Below, piece by piece: positions 26,838-34,981 of a stretch of 46,306 nucleotides of DNA. This DNA is from a bacterium (GTDB lineage Bacteria > Electryoneota > Electryoneia > Electryoneales > Electryoneaceae). Location: assembly GCA_019912845.1 (NCBI GenBank), contig JAIOHU010000265.1, positions 1 through 46,306 of the forward strand, written 5' to 3'. Below the pieces are notes generated by a model. That model was not told the DNA's origin. It was given only the letters and a program-made list of their open reading frames with translations, and did not search any database. The number at the start of each line of letters is the position of its first letter. Within the stretch, counting starts at the first letter, position 1. The position numbers and the translations under genes are program-made.

Positions 26838-28088
26838 TCAGACTCCCAGTTCGCGTTTCGCCTGATCTTTACTGATATAACCAGCTTGCACCATTTTGTC
26901 TATTCGTTCTAGATTCATCAACTTTGCACGATTTCTCTCTACGATAAACGGGTCCTGGTTGGGAGTAAATTGCCAGTCCACAGAGCATGGATTTCCACGC
27001 AGACGTAATTCCAGTTGAATCAGCCATTCCGCAAAATCACCACCAAGCAATTGTACTGAATCAACAATCTGCATGAGCAGGTTGTACTGTGCGAATATCC
27101 AGTTTTTGGTTGTACCGTGAGACCGTCCCAACACCCACGGAAAGAGCTTCAATCCAGTTATTACGTCTTCTATCACCTGCTCTCTACTCAGTTTCCAGCT
27201 CTCTCCATTTGCAGGACCACCAACAACCTCAACCTCAACATCCGACCAGGTGAAAATGTTATCATCCGGTTGCAGGTTCTGAAATTGTTCGATGGTGCGG
27301 TCAAAGTATCGGTTGATCCTGGAGTGGTAGCTTTTTCTGTCCTCACCGGAATTCGCTGCAGGTGGGGTGATTTTGACTTGAAGACGAGGTGTGCCAGCGT
27401 GATGGCTCGACCTTGCCATGTCATCAAGCATACGCTGCTCAATCTCGATAACGAACGGAATGGATGCCAGTGGCTCAACACCCTGCGGTTGGCTTAAATC
27501 AGAAAAAAGGGTACGGTGGAAAAAGAGTTCCGGCTGGATTGTATGCAGTTCATCGTTGTCACCCTCTAGATAAGGCAGCAATCGTCCATCCTTCGCCTTT
27601 TTCCAGAACAGACGATAGGGATCAATCATTTCCACATGTGATATCCCACTTCGATCCGGTAGCAGGTGCACCTGAGCAGCAAACCGTCCCAGGGTAAACA
27701 ATTCGAGGAAAAAGCTCTCGGTAAGGCGTTCCAAACCATGAACGTCGCCATCCTTACGTGGATGAACGCGACGTTGCAAATCCCGGATCAACACTTGTGC
27801 TTGACGGATTGCTGACTCATCCCCTTTGATCTCGTAGTTCTGCCTCGTAGCGCATAAATGCACCCATGTCCAGATTCCTGAGGAAACAATAGGGATACGG
27901 TCACGCAGGAAACGGTAAAAATCACCACGGTTTGCTCCTGAAAATGAGAAACTGTTGGGTGATCCTTCACCAAAGAGGGGTGCAGTAAGGTGTGATGAGG
28001 GATAAAAACGCAATGCCTGACTACTCGATTTCAAGCTGACACGAGGTGAGGGGCTACGTATCGCTTTTGGTTTCAGAAAACGGAACAC
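26838..28088 (-). CDS. Phage-type portal protein
   Basis: 416 residues, GTG start with AGGAG 6 bases upstream. The layout is that of HK97/GTA-type portals: SSGIWTWVHLCATRQNYEI early, ELFTLGRFAAQVHL and MIDPYRLFWKK in the middle, and a C-terminal helical part ending with QAGYISKDQAKRELGV. A dodecamer of this protein would form the DNA entry ring of the head. It lies between the large terminase and the protease, as in many siphovirus genomes. Confidence 0.85.
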   Translation of the reverse strand: MFRFLKPKAIRSPSPRVSLKSSSQALRFYPSSHLTAPLFGEGSPNSFSFSGANRGDFYRFLRDRIPIVSSGIWTWVHLCATRQNYEIKGDESAIRQAQVLIRDLQRRVHPRKDGDVHGLERLTESFFLELFTLGRFAAQVHLLPDRSGISHVEMIDPYRLFWKKAKDGRLLPYLEGDNDELHTIQPELFFHRTLFSDLSQPQGVEPLASIPFVIEIEQRMLDDMARSSHHAGTPRLQVKITPPAANSGEDRKSYHSRINRYFDRTIEQFQNLQPDDNIFTWSDVEVEVVGGPANGESWKLSREQVIEDVITGLKLFPWVLGRSHGTTKNWIFAQYNLLMQIVDSVQLLGGDFAEWLIQLELRLRGNPCSVDWQFTPNQDPFIVERNRAKLMNLERIDKMVQAGYISKDQAKRELGV

Positions 28089-28107
28089 TTGATTCTCCTG
28101 TTGTGTT

Positions 28108-28392
28108 GGAACGCCGAACTCCAGTTCGGCATGTAGTTGGGTGTGGCAAGTAGTTTGGAGCGCTGATCTCCAGTTCGGCAGGATGTTGGGAACACTACTC
28201 TAGAGTAGCATGATGTTGAGAAAGGAAGTCAGATCGGCATCCTATTATCGTTCCACAACATCCGTAGATGTTGCAGCCGTGATTTCAGTTAGAACTTTCA
28301 GTGGCTGATTATTCTGAACATCTAAGTTTCTATATCTGGATTGGATTTGATACACAAACCTATCCACTCATCAACATCTTCGGATGTTGATG
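28108..28392. repeat. Hairpin repeats between portal and terminase genes
   Basis: 28113-28130 is gccgaactccagttcggc; a mismatched relative sits at about 28157-28181 and a shorter one near 28193. 28256-28273 is acaacatccgtagatgttgc-like, and 28369-28392 is catcaacatcttcggatgttgatg. No gene in the 336 bp gap. Confidence 0.8.
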
Positions 28393-28424
28393 AACAAGAA
28401 AAAATCTATAAATCAAGAAAACAC

Positions 28425-29762
28425 CTACAAATTCGGCACCCCGGCAACACGAGCAGTCAGCGCAGGTGGTGGGTGACTGGAACGCTTCAAATTAACCAAC
28501 AGGTAACGCAAGGCATCCATCACATGATCATGTATGCCATCTTTTTCGGGAAGTTCACTGTTTTTCGCCCAGACATACCCTTCGAAACCAGTGATCAGCT
28601 CACTGCATCGTGGTGAGACCTTCAGCTTGATTTCACCATTTGCATCGAGGAGCATGCTACGGACTACCTCAACTCCGGCATTGATGGAAGAGGGACTATA
28701 GAGGATTTTGTACCCTTTCTCGTGCATCTGTTCTACGGAACTGATCCCGGAATCATTTCCGGATGCCCCTGCAGGATCAACACCAGACCAGACAAAATCC
28801 TTTTCGCTTAGTCCATAGCGGGCATCCACAGCTTCAATTTCTACCATCAACTGTGAGATCAGCCATTTGTTGCCCACCAGCGAGTCAAAGATGACCATTC
28901 TCCCTTCACTGTCCAGTTCAGCCCAGACAACAGCCGGTTTCAAATAACCGAAATCGATCCCACGGTAGAGCATGCCGCCTGGTTTGCCAGGGATATACTC
29001 CTCTTCGAGAACATGAACCTGGTTGTCGAATTGATCGTACACCTTGCCTTCAGCACCTTCGAAGGAGAGTTCGTACTCACGTCTCCATTTTGCGTCAGAT
29101 AAACCAGCACGTGCCCCCACTTCCCACTTCTGATCTTTGTCCTTATTCTCGCTGTAATGCATACGGTGGATGTAAAACTCTTTATCTCGACTGTGTACCA
29201 GTCTGGAAAACACATTGCTCGGACCATTTGGGGTAGAAACTCCGAGAAAACTCCCTCCGCTGTCAATAGCGGGTTTGACCGCTGACCAGATTTCCTCATC
29301 GCTGGGAGTAAATGCCATCTCATCCCAGAAAACAGTTCGAGGAGAGATGCCACGTACTGCAAATGGAGCTGCAGGTAAACTGAGAATACGTGAACCCAGT
29401 TCAGGGAAAGCCATTCCCAGCTTGGAAGGTTTGATTGTGTCGGTTGGAAGCTCACCTTCGAAATACTCAATGAGTTTCTGAATACGTTCGATCAACAGTT
29501 TTGCCGAACGTTCCTCTTTTGATAATACCAGGTGAATTCCAGGTCCGTGAGTCAATGCACGATGGAGGATATACGCACACCCGATCCAGCTCGCCATCAT
29601 TTGACGACTTTTTACCACGATCAGACGATTTTGCTGTTCCAGCAGCGAAGCGAAGGTCTCTACATAATCGAATTTCGTCACCGGACGAGGTTCAAAATGA
29701 TCGGGGTCTTCGGTACGGCATTGAAATAAAAATGAACTGAATGAGGTGTGTGAATTTGGCAT
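28425..29762 (-). CDS. terL: Terminase large subunit
   Basis: 445 residues. ATPase domain: an adenine/Walker A region KSRQMMAS (51-58), which lacks the usual Gly-Lys-Thr, and Walker B VFWDE (144-148). Coupling-motif-like STPNG follows at ~176-180. Nuclease domain (RNase H fold): GIDFGY with Asp270, GVDPAG with Asp329 and HVMDALRY with Asp416, the expected three metal ligands. It would pump and cut DNA during head filling. No small terminase is visible. The ribosome site is weak (GGAA). Confidence 0.92.
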   Translation of the reverse strand: MPNSHTSFSSFLFQCRTEDPDHFEPRPVTKFDYVETFASLLEQQNRLIVVKSRQMMASWIGCAYILHRALTHGPGIHLVLSKEERSAKLLIERIQKLIEYFEGELPTDTIKPSKLGMAFPELGSRILSLPAAPFAVRGISPRTVFWDEMAFTPSDEEIWSAVKPAIDSGGSFLGVSTPNGPSNVFSRLVHSRDKEFYIHRMHYSENKDKDQKWEVGARAGLSDAKWRREYELSFEGAEGKVYDQFDNQVHVLEEEYIPGKPGGMLYRGIDFGYLKPAVVWAELDSEGRMVIFDSLVGNKWLISQLMVEIEAVDARYGLSEKDFVWSGVDPAGASGNDSGISSVEQMHEKGYKILYSPSSINAGVEVVRSMLLDANGEIKLKVSPRCSELITGFEGYVWAKNSELPEKDGIHDHVMDALRYLLVNLKRSSHPPPALTARVAGVPNL

Positions 29763-29778
29763 GTGAATTCCGGTTTTC

Positions 29779-30215
29779 CTGGAGCGCCAAACTCCAGTTT
29801 GGCATGGTTTTAGGAGCGCAACTCACCAGAGAGGCAGGTTGTTTGGAGCGCCGATCTCCAGTTTGGCATGGTTTTAGGAGCGCAACTCACCAGAGGAGCA
29901 GGTTGTTTGGAGCGCCGATCACGAGAGGGGCAGGTTGTTTATTCGTCTTTGAAGTGAAGCGTAGCAGGTGGTTTGCTAGTCATTGCGAGGTAGTGAAGCG
30001 ACGAAGCAATCTATCTTTAAAACTCAACTGCCAGATTGCATCACTGTGTTCGCAATGACAAGGTCATATCCGTTCGTAAGGAAAAGGAAGCGACTCCTCC
30101 GTTCTGCGACATCCGTAGATGTTGCAGAAAGCAGTGGTGGTTGGCTTTGGACTTGTCCAAAGTTTTATAAATCCAGTGATGAGCCATTTGACTTGGGATA
30201 AATCCCAAGCCATTG
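29779..30215. repeat. Dense hairpin repeats upstream of terL
   Basis: 29786-29803 is gccaaactccagtttggc, followed by further ggagcgc units to 29940. 29979-30060 is a full gtcattgcgagg ... gttcgcaatgac element. 30105-30126 holds gacatccgtagatgttg. 30150-30215 has ttggacttgtccaa and cttgggataaatcccaag. Four repeat families share one 470 bp gap. No gene. Confidence 0.85.
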
Positions 30216-30232
30216 ATGAAAACTGTGCTGAC

Positions 30233-31057
30233 TCACTTTAACTGCAACTCACTGGGGAGAGGTTGGCTGATAAATCTCGAAAGCGTCGCTTGAGCACGAA
30301 GTTCAAAACGTCTGGCAAGCTCCATCAATCTTCTGGCACGATCATCCGCATGAGAGTCTGTTCCTCCTCCGAGCGAATGCAGTGCCAACGAATCTGAAAT
30401 TATTGCCAGGGTTAATTCCGTCGCACCAGTTTTTAGCCCTTGATCACTGGATTCGGTATCATATTCCAACTTTAACAAGGCAGCAATCTTGTCTTCAGCT
30501 TCAACAATTGCTTCGCTGATGAGGGTATCGGTTACAGCCGCTTCATTGACTTCATAACTTACCAGCATCGTTGCAGGATCAGGAATATCACCACCTACAA
30601 GGCGTTCCAGGGTTCCCGCAGACAGATCCACATCGTAATCTGAGCCGTTGGAATAGAGTGTCAATGGGATAAACCAGACATAGACAGATTCACCATCGCC
30701 GATACTCGAACCTGAAAGACGTTTAACCTTCCCTCCCACTGCATCCACCGCGAAGTCAACATTTTCAATAAATCGAGTTGAAAGGGCGAGATCATCGGTG
30801 AGCACAACCGAATTTCGCAGCACATTCTGAACACCAAGCCCTTGCCAGGATGTACCATTCAAGGTGAGTTGCTCAGGTCCTGAAGGATTTTCAGCCAGCA
30901 AACCAGCGACTCGCACACTTCCAGATAGCAGGTTTCTGTGCGGAAGCTGGATTTCAGCAGATCCTTCCAGGGTAATTTCATGATCAACCACCTCAAGACC
31001 ATTTACCAGGAATCCGAGCAGATGGATTTTCACAGTGTTGGCATCTGTCCAGCTCAT
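30233..31057 (-). CDS. Putative head-connector/virion protein
   Basis: 274 residues. The N-terminal half looks beta-rich (KIHLLGFLVNGLEV, GSVRVAGLL). The C-terminal third is helical, with EAEDKIAALLK, TELTLAIISDSLALHSL and DDRARRLMELARRFELRAQ, like the helical head-tail adaptor proteins of tailed phages. Function is inferred from position between the capsid and terminase genes. The ATG overlaps the previous stop (ATGA) and has GGAGG 8 bases upstream. Confidence 0.6.
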   Translation of the reverse strand: MSWTDANTVKIHLLGFLVNGLEVVDHEITLEGSAEIQLPHRNLLSGSVRVAGLLAENPSGPEQLTLNGTSWQGLGVQNVLRNSVVLTDDLALSTRFIENVDFAVDAVGGKVKRLSGSSIGDGESVYVWFIPLTLYSNGSDYDVDLSAGTLERLVGGDIPDPATMLVSYEVNEAAVTDTLISEAIVEAEDKIAALLKLEYDTESSDQGLKTGATELTLAIISDSLALHSLGGGTDSHADDRARRLMELARRFELRAQATLSRFISQPLPSELQLK

Positions 31058-31428
31058 GAGGCGTCCTCCAATTGAAGTAGTAGTGATGCCTGCAACGTTG
31101 TACTGGCATCACACCCGCTCACCTGTAGAGGTGTCGTTGCGCCGTTTTTACGCATGCTCACTGTAAATGTAGGATCGATGTAGGTTGCATAGAGGCTGAT
31201 ACGGTCTCCTGCCTCAATCTCAACATTCAGTTCAGAACTTCGTACTGTACTGCCATCATAGACTGACAATTTCATCGAGCGACCATTGACCGGAATCGGA
31301 TAGCCATCCCCATCAACACCACCCGCTCCAAATAGTCCAACTGAAGAAGTTGTCACAGTTCGTGCGAAACATAGCAGGCTCGCCGACCGTTTTGCTGCCA
31401 GCCAGGCTGCTGTAAAATTAAGACTCAT
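31054..31428 (-). CDS. Small virion-type protein, unknown
   Basis: 124 residues from the ATG at 31428 (AGGA upstream); a frame to 31446 has no ribosome site. It contains FTAAWLAAKRSASLL, a glycine-rich turn VGLFGAGGVDGDG and then beta-type sequence to QASLLLQLEDAS. I recognise no family. It overlaps the connector-like gene by 4 bp, and context suggests a virion component. Confidence 0.6.
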   Translation of the reverse strand: MSLNFTAAWLAAKRSASLLCFARTVTTSSVGLFGAGGVDGDGYPIPVNGRSMKLSVYDGSTVRSSELNVEIEAGDRISLYATYIDPTFTVSMRKNGATTPLQVSGCDASTTLQASLLLQLEDAS

Positions 31429-31511
31429 AAATGTTGTCCTGTTCATTTTTTAAGTAGTTGAATAGAGGTCTCAAATTTGTTCTCCGGACGCTCGTTGATT
31501 TTTTAACTCCG

Positions 31512-31711
31512 TTCCGCAACATCTGCGGATGTTGCGGAATTCCGGAGCGCCACTCTCCAGAGTGGCAGGTTTTTTTCTCGTCATTGCGAGGAAACGAAGC
31601 GACGAAGCAATCTCTATTTTCGTGGACAATTGCAAGATTGCTTCACTGCGTTCGCAATGACAATAGTGCAGCCATTGAGTTTGGTTTTGGAGCGCCGATC
31701 TCCAGATCGGC
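31512..31711. repeat. Four hairpin repeats between capsid and downstream genes
   Basis: 31512-31539 is ttccgcaacatc pairing with gatgttgcggaa. 31549-31566 is gccactctccagagtggc. 31580-31662 is a complete gtcattgcgagg ... cgcaatgac element. 31694-31711 is gccgatctccagatcggc. No gene. Confidence 0.88.
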
Positions 31712-31741
31712 ATTGAGTTGTCAATCCTTCAGTTTTCTGGA

Positions 31742-32821
31742 TTAGTAATCACTCAACTTACGTGCGTCATCAACCATCACCGTATACACCGATTCCTTGG
31801 AAACAACTGCTGTTTCGAGTTTACGTTCGATGACCTTCTCCGCTTCGATCATCAGGGGTTGGCTGACCGATTCACGGATAGCAAAACGTGCATCCATCGC
31901 CATTACCTCCGTCGCCGTTGCGGAAGGCACCGCAACCAGCTTGGCATTCACTGGAAGCAGTGAGCCGTAATTTCCACTCTTCTGAAACAACGACGCCGCG
32001 GTAAAAGTATGGGGATCCTGGAATTGACTCATATTGAGGATGGTTTCGATATCTGCACGATTGGCGAGGATATGGGTCATCCGTGCCGGTACATCAAAAC
32101 TGGAGGCGAGGTGAACCAGATCAGTGTACGCGAAGGTACCTGCCTGTCCCGTGAAAACATCAGTGGCAGCGGGGCTTGTGCCGTCGCCATCTTTAATCAT
32201 GGTATAAATGGAGTCTACTTCATCGTATGCGAGCTGAGCACCGATCCACCAGAGAAAAACACGGAATTCCGCAAGTTTCTGGTTCTTCACAATCTTGTAA
32301 GCGAAATCAAATTGACGTCCACGGTCGATAATCGCAGTTTCCTTGTCACGGTAGAGTAGTTGCACACGGGGGTATGCTGCACCACCAGAGGCACGTTTTG
32401 CGACACTCTTCTTTGCGTTTTCCGTTGAGATGTAAATGGGACGTACTGTTGGTCCGCTTTCGGGCACAGTCACCGCGATCAATTCGGTCGGATCCTGAAC
32501 CATTTTATATCCTCGACGAATTTCACGAAGGATATATTCCGGCATCAGGATCATCGCACCACCGACGAAAAATTGTTCGACAGTAATCGCGCCATTTCCT
32601 GCGGCACGGATGTCATGAACTGCGAGTTGACGTTCGAATGCATCCAGCTCACCGACAGGTTTGCCGTTGACATCTTTTGGGCTCGGATCGAGGGTTTCCA
32701 ACATTTCACTGAGTGTAATTCCCAGTTCCTGGGCTTCATGGTAGAGGGAAAGATTCGCAGCACGTGAATGTTCCACAATCGTGGATTTCAGGTTACGCGC
32801 TGCTGTCAAATCAATGGACAT
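31742..32821 (-). CDS. Major capsid protein, HK97-like
   Basis: 359 residues. A charged helical N-terminus (about 1-75) resembles a delta/scaffold region. The body contains FFVGGAMILMPEYI, the extended-loop-like QLLYRDKETAII, then ARMTHILANRADIETIL, LLPVNAKLVAVPS and a C-terminal strand ESVYTVMVDDARKL. The order fits HK97-fold capsid proteins of the SU10/GTA type. It has the size and position of a capsid gene, next to a decoration-like gene. AAGGAG precedes the ATG. Confidence 0.75.
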   Translation of the reverse strand: MSIDLTAARNLKSTIVEHSRAANLSLYHEAQELGITLSEMLETLDPSPKDVNGKPVGELDAFERQLAVHDIRAAGNGAITVEQFFVGGAMILMPEYILREIRRGYKMVQDPTELIAVTVPESGPTVRPIYISTENAKKSVAKRASGGAAYPRVQLLYRDKETAIIDRGRQFDFAYKIVKNQKLAEFRVFLWWIGAQLAYDEVDSIYTMIKDGDGTSPAATDVFTGQAGTFAYTDLVHLASSFDVPARMTHILANRADIETILNMSQFQDPHTFTAASLFQKSGNYGSLLPVNAKLVAVPSATATEVMAMDARFAIRESVSQPLMIEAEKVIERKLETAVVSKESVYTVMVDDARKLSDY

Positions 32822-32870
32822 TTTTTCTCCTTTTTGATAGGTTATTTAGTCTTGGTAGGTTTTTTTCATG

Positions 32871-33032
32871 GAGCGCCGAACTCCAGTTTGGCAAGTCAGG
32901 TTTTGGTGTTTGCAAGGAGTGCCACTATGCAGAGTGGCAGGTGGTTTGTCGTCATTGCGAGGTAGCGTAGCGACGAAGCAATCTCTATGTCACAGTCGAA
33001 AGCTAGATTGCTTCACTTCGTTCGCAATGACA
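32871..33032. repeat. Hairpin repeats between capsid and decoration genes
   Basis: A ggagcgccgaactccagttt unit at about 32873-32895 and gccactatgcagagtggc at about 32920-32937 are followed by a full gtcattgcgagg ... cgcaatgac element (32951-33032). The next 25 bases repeat ataatttc. Confidence 0.8.
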
Positions 33033-33059
33033 TAATTCAATAATTTCATAATTTCATAA

Positions 33060-33497
33060 TTACCCGAGCCAGACATCACAGGTCGCATTCACACTATCCA
33101 CCGCGATAACCTGTCCGCGCATCAAGTGACCACCGGCGGCGATATCAGCATCGGCGGTGGCGAGACGTACTTTGCCCGCACCGTTCACCTCAACCATGGA
33201 GTTCACAGTCGGAGCAGGTGAATCGTAGTTAAAACGAGCAACACCTCTCGCCTGTACCGCACAAGTCGCCGGAAGTGTTGTCCCTGGGCTGAAATCGGTC
33301 GATACCCAGACCACCTTGCCGAACAGCTTATCACCTGCACTCCCCATCCCCACTTCGTTATCATCCGAAATCACACAGGCGGCGTTCCCATCATCCAGAT
33401 CATCCTGGCTGAAATCTTTGTCGGTGGATGCATCCACTGTCATGGTCAGGTATGGACCACAGCCAATCCCTTCATTGTCAATCGCATAGGTACTCAT
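33060..33497 (-). CDS. Capsid decoration-like protein
   Basis: 145 residues, glycine- and valine-rich and all-beta in character: LTMTVDASTDKDF, VGMGSAGDKLFGKVVWVS, GVARFNYD, then KVRLATADADIAAGG and QVIAVDSVNATCDVWL. Small proteins of this kind (DUF2190-like or phage head decoration) sit just before capsid genes. A role stabilising the head is inferred. AAGGAG precedes the ATG. Confidence 0.6.
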   Translation of the reverse strand: MSTYAIDNEGIGCGPYLTMTVDASTDKDFSQDDLDDGNAACVISDDNEVGMGSAGDKLFGKVVWVSTDFSPGTTLPATCAVQARGVARFNYDSPAPTVNSMVEVNGAGKVRLATADADIAAGGHLMRGQVIAVDSVNATCDVWLG

Positions 33498-33546
33498 TTT
33501 TTCTCCTTACTTAGATGTTAACATGTTTCATCATCTAGTTTTTTTG

Positions 33547-33588
33547 CTTTCAATTCTTAATTCTTAATTCTTAATTTTTAATTGAAAG
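33547..33588. terminator. A/T-rich hairpin with ttcttaa repeats
   Basis: ctttcaatt (33547-33555) pairs with aattgaaag (33580-33588), enclosing three copies of ttcttaa. It abuts the stop of the coiled-coil gene. Possibly a weak terminator. Confidence 0.35.
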
Positions 33589-33954
33589 TCACCTCCCGCA
33601 TCGATACAATTCATTTCCGGCATGATCCATGGCAGCCGAATCCATTTGAAACTGTGGCGTATTGAAGCGTGTACGGACTTCGTTATCCAGCTCTTCATCC
33701 AGTTTTTCCAATTCCTGCAAATTGGCGTTTTGAATACGTTCCTTCTCTGTTTCAGCGCTGTTCAACAGCTCACAACGTGCGGTGATACGGTTTCGCAGGG
33801 AGCTTAGAAGACGCTCATGCTCATCTTTCAGGGTATCAACCTGTTTCAATTCCTCGCTGGCATAACGTAGCAGGAATGCCATTTCATCGAGATTGACCTC
33901 CTCACCCGCTTCGCACATATCAGCAGCGGCGGAAAGTCTCGGATACAAATCCAT
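33589..33954 (-). CDS. Coiled-coil protein, first gene of virus-head cluster
   Basis: 121 residues, almost wholly helical: KQVDTLKDEHERLLSSLRNR and EKERIQNANLQELEKLDEEL are heptad-rich. No family recognised. Being the first gene before the decoration and capsid genes, it could be a scaffold or a small-terminase substitute, but that is a guess. AAAGGAG precedes the ATG. The promoter of the whole cluster probably lies in the following 527 bp. Confidence 0.65.
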   Translation of the reverse strand: MDLYPRLSAAADMCEAGEEVNLDEMAFLLRYASEELKQVDTLKDEHERLLSSLRNRITARCELLNSAETEKERIQNANLQELEKLDEELDNEVRTRFNTPQFQMDSAAMDHAGNELYRCGR

Positions 33955-34024
33955 ACTGTTCTCCTTTCAAGAGTGAATTGTGGAACTGCTAGTTTATAGG
34001 TTTGTTGCTTTAATCCAACAAAAT

Positions 34025-34062
34025 CCTCCACAATGAGACGAGCGGGAGTTCCATTGTGGAGG
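34025..34062. promoter_or_regulatory. Stem-loop upstream of virus-head cluster
   Basis: Perfect 11 bp arms cctccacaatg (34025-34035) and cattgtggagg (34052-34062) with a 16-base loop. It lies 71 bp upstream of the first head gene. It could be in its leader RNA or be a protein-binding site. It does not match the dispersed repeat families. Confidence 0.45.
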
Positions 34063-34247
34063 CAGTGGCTATCCTCTTTTCATCGCTTTGCAGAAATGAA
34101 CTCCCCGGTTGGGTAGGAATACGGTGGAATTAACTGGTGAGAGGGGAGGGCAGCACACTGTACAATGCATTCCGATGCAGGGCGGAAGGTAGGAGCATTG
34201 GGGGAATCCACCGTAGGAATGGTAGAGTTTTCGTTTTCAAATATCGT

Positions 34248-34269
34248 CTAGTGAATATATGTTCACTAG
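34248..34269. promoter_or_regulatory. Candidate operator palindrome
   Basis: ctagtgaa and ttcactag are perfect 8 bp arms around tatatg, 22 bp in all, in the gap between the virus-head cluster and the divergent XRE gene. Length and symmetry suit a dimeric helix-turn-helix repressor. A weaker caatat/atattg pair follows at 34310-34332. Binding by the adjacent XRE protein is inferred. Confidence 0.55.
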
Positions 34270-34481
34270 CTGACATAAGATAGTTTCTCAGAGCAATGTT
34301 GTCAATAGGCAATATACTAATTTGCGATATTGTCTCGTAACAACGCTTTCTTTTTGTTAATCCAACACTTACATTGAGTAGTAGAGTCAAATGTGTGATT
34401 GACAAGGTTCAAGTGGAATAGCTCTACTCTGCTGAATGAACCACCTGATGCAACAATCTTTCAGGAGATTGAGTAAAACGA

Positions 34482-34955
34482 ATGACAGCCAAAGATAAAA
34501 GCAGGTCCACTGTGGTGGGAGAGGCACTCCGTAAAGCACGGAAACTGCAAAACCTAACCCAGGAAGAGCTTGCAAAACGAAGTGGTATAGATCGTGCCAC
34601 CATCAGCCAGATCGAGAACAATCGAGAAGAACCTCGTCTCGATACAATCGAACGTCTGGCGGAGGCACTGAGAATATCGCCTGCTGAACTCTGGCTCTCA
34701 GCATCCAGTGAGAATAAACGCCACCTTTATTCCACACCGGATCGCGAATATGAACCTTTGCAGCTTCCTCACCTTCATCCCGGACTGGAAGAATTATTGA
34801 AGGATGAACATACCCGACTGATGTTGGGTATTACCGAAGAGGAAGAGCAGATGTTACGTTCGATACGTACTCGAAGCCATGAAATCCTGAATCGAGATTT
34901 TTTTGTCGATGTCCTGATCAGCTATCGACGTCACTACAAAAATGAAACCTCATAA
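34482..34955 (+). CDS. XRE-family helix-turn-helix regulator
   Basis: 157 residues. The Cro/CI-type domain occupies about 8-68: VGEALRKARKLQNLTQEELA, RSGIDRATISQIENNREEPR and LAEALRISPAELW. The C-terminal half is helical and charged (EEEEQMLRSIRTRSHEIL), with no protease or sensor domain, so control by RecA-type cleavage is not indicated. It faces away from the virus-head cluster and has a 22 bp palindrome upstream, making it a candidate repressor of that cluster and of itself. AGGAG lies about 15 bases before the ATG, rather far. Confidence 0.88.
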   Translation: MTAKDKSRSTVVGEALRKARKLQNLTQEELAKRSGIDRATISQIENNREEPRLDTIERLAEALRISPAELWLSASSENKRHLYSTPDREYEPLQLPHLHPGLEELLKDEHTRLMLGITEEEEQMLRSIRTRSHEILNRDFFVDVLISYRRHYKNETS

Positions 34956-34981
34956 CCATCCCCGTTGAACAGGAGAAAGAG

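Noticed and set aside
29741-30058. 105-residue plus-strand open frame opposite the terL upstream region
   Set aside because: Translated entirely from tandem hairpin repeats (repeated LGAQLT, FGAP).
24725-34955. Complete inducible prophage
   Set aside because: No integrase, tail, replication or antirepressor genes and no attachment-site repeats were seen around the cluster.
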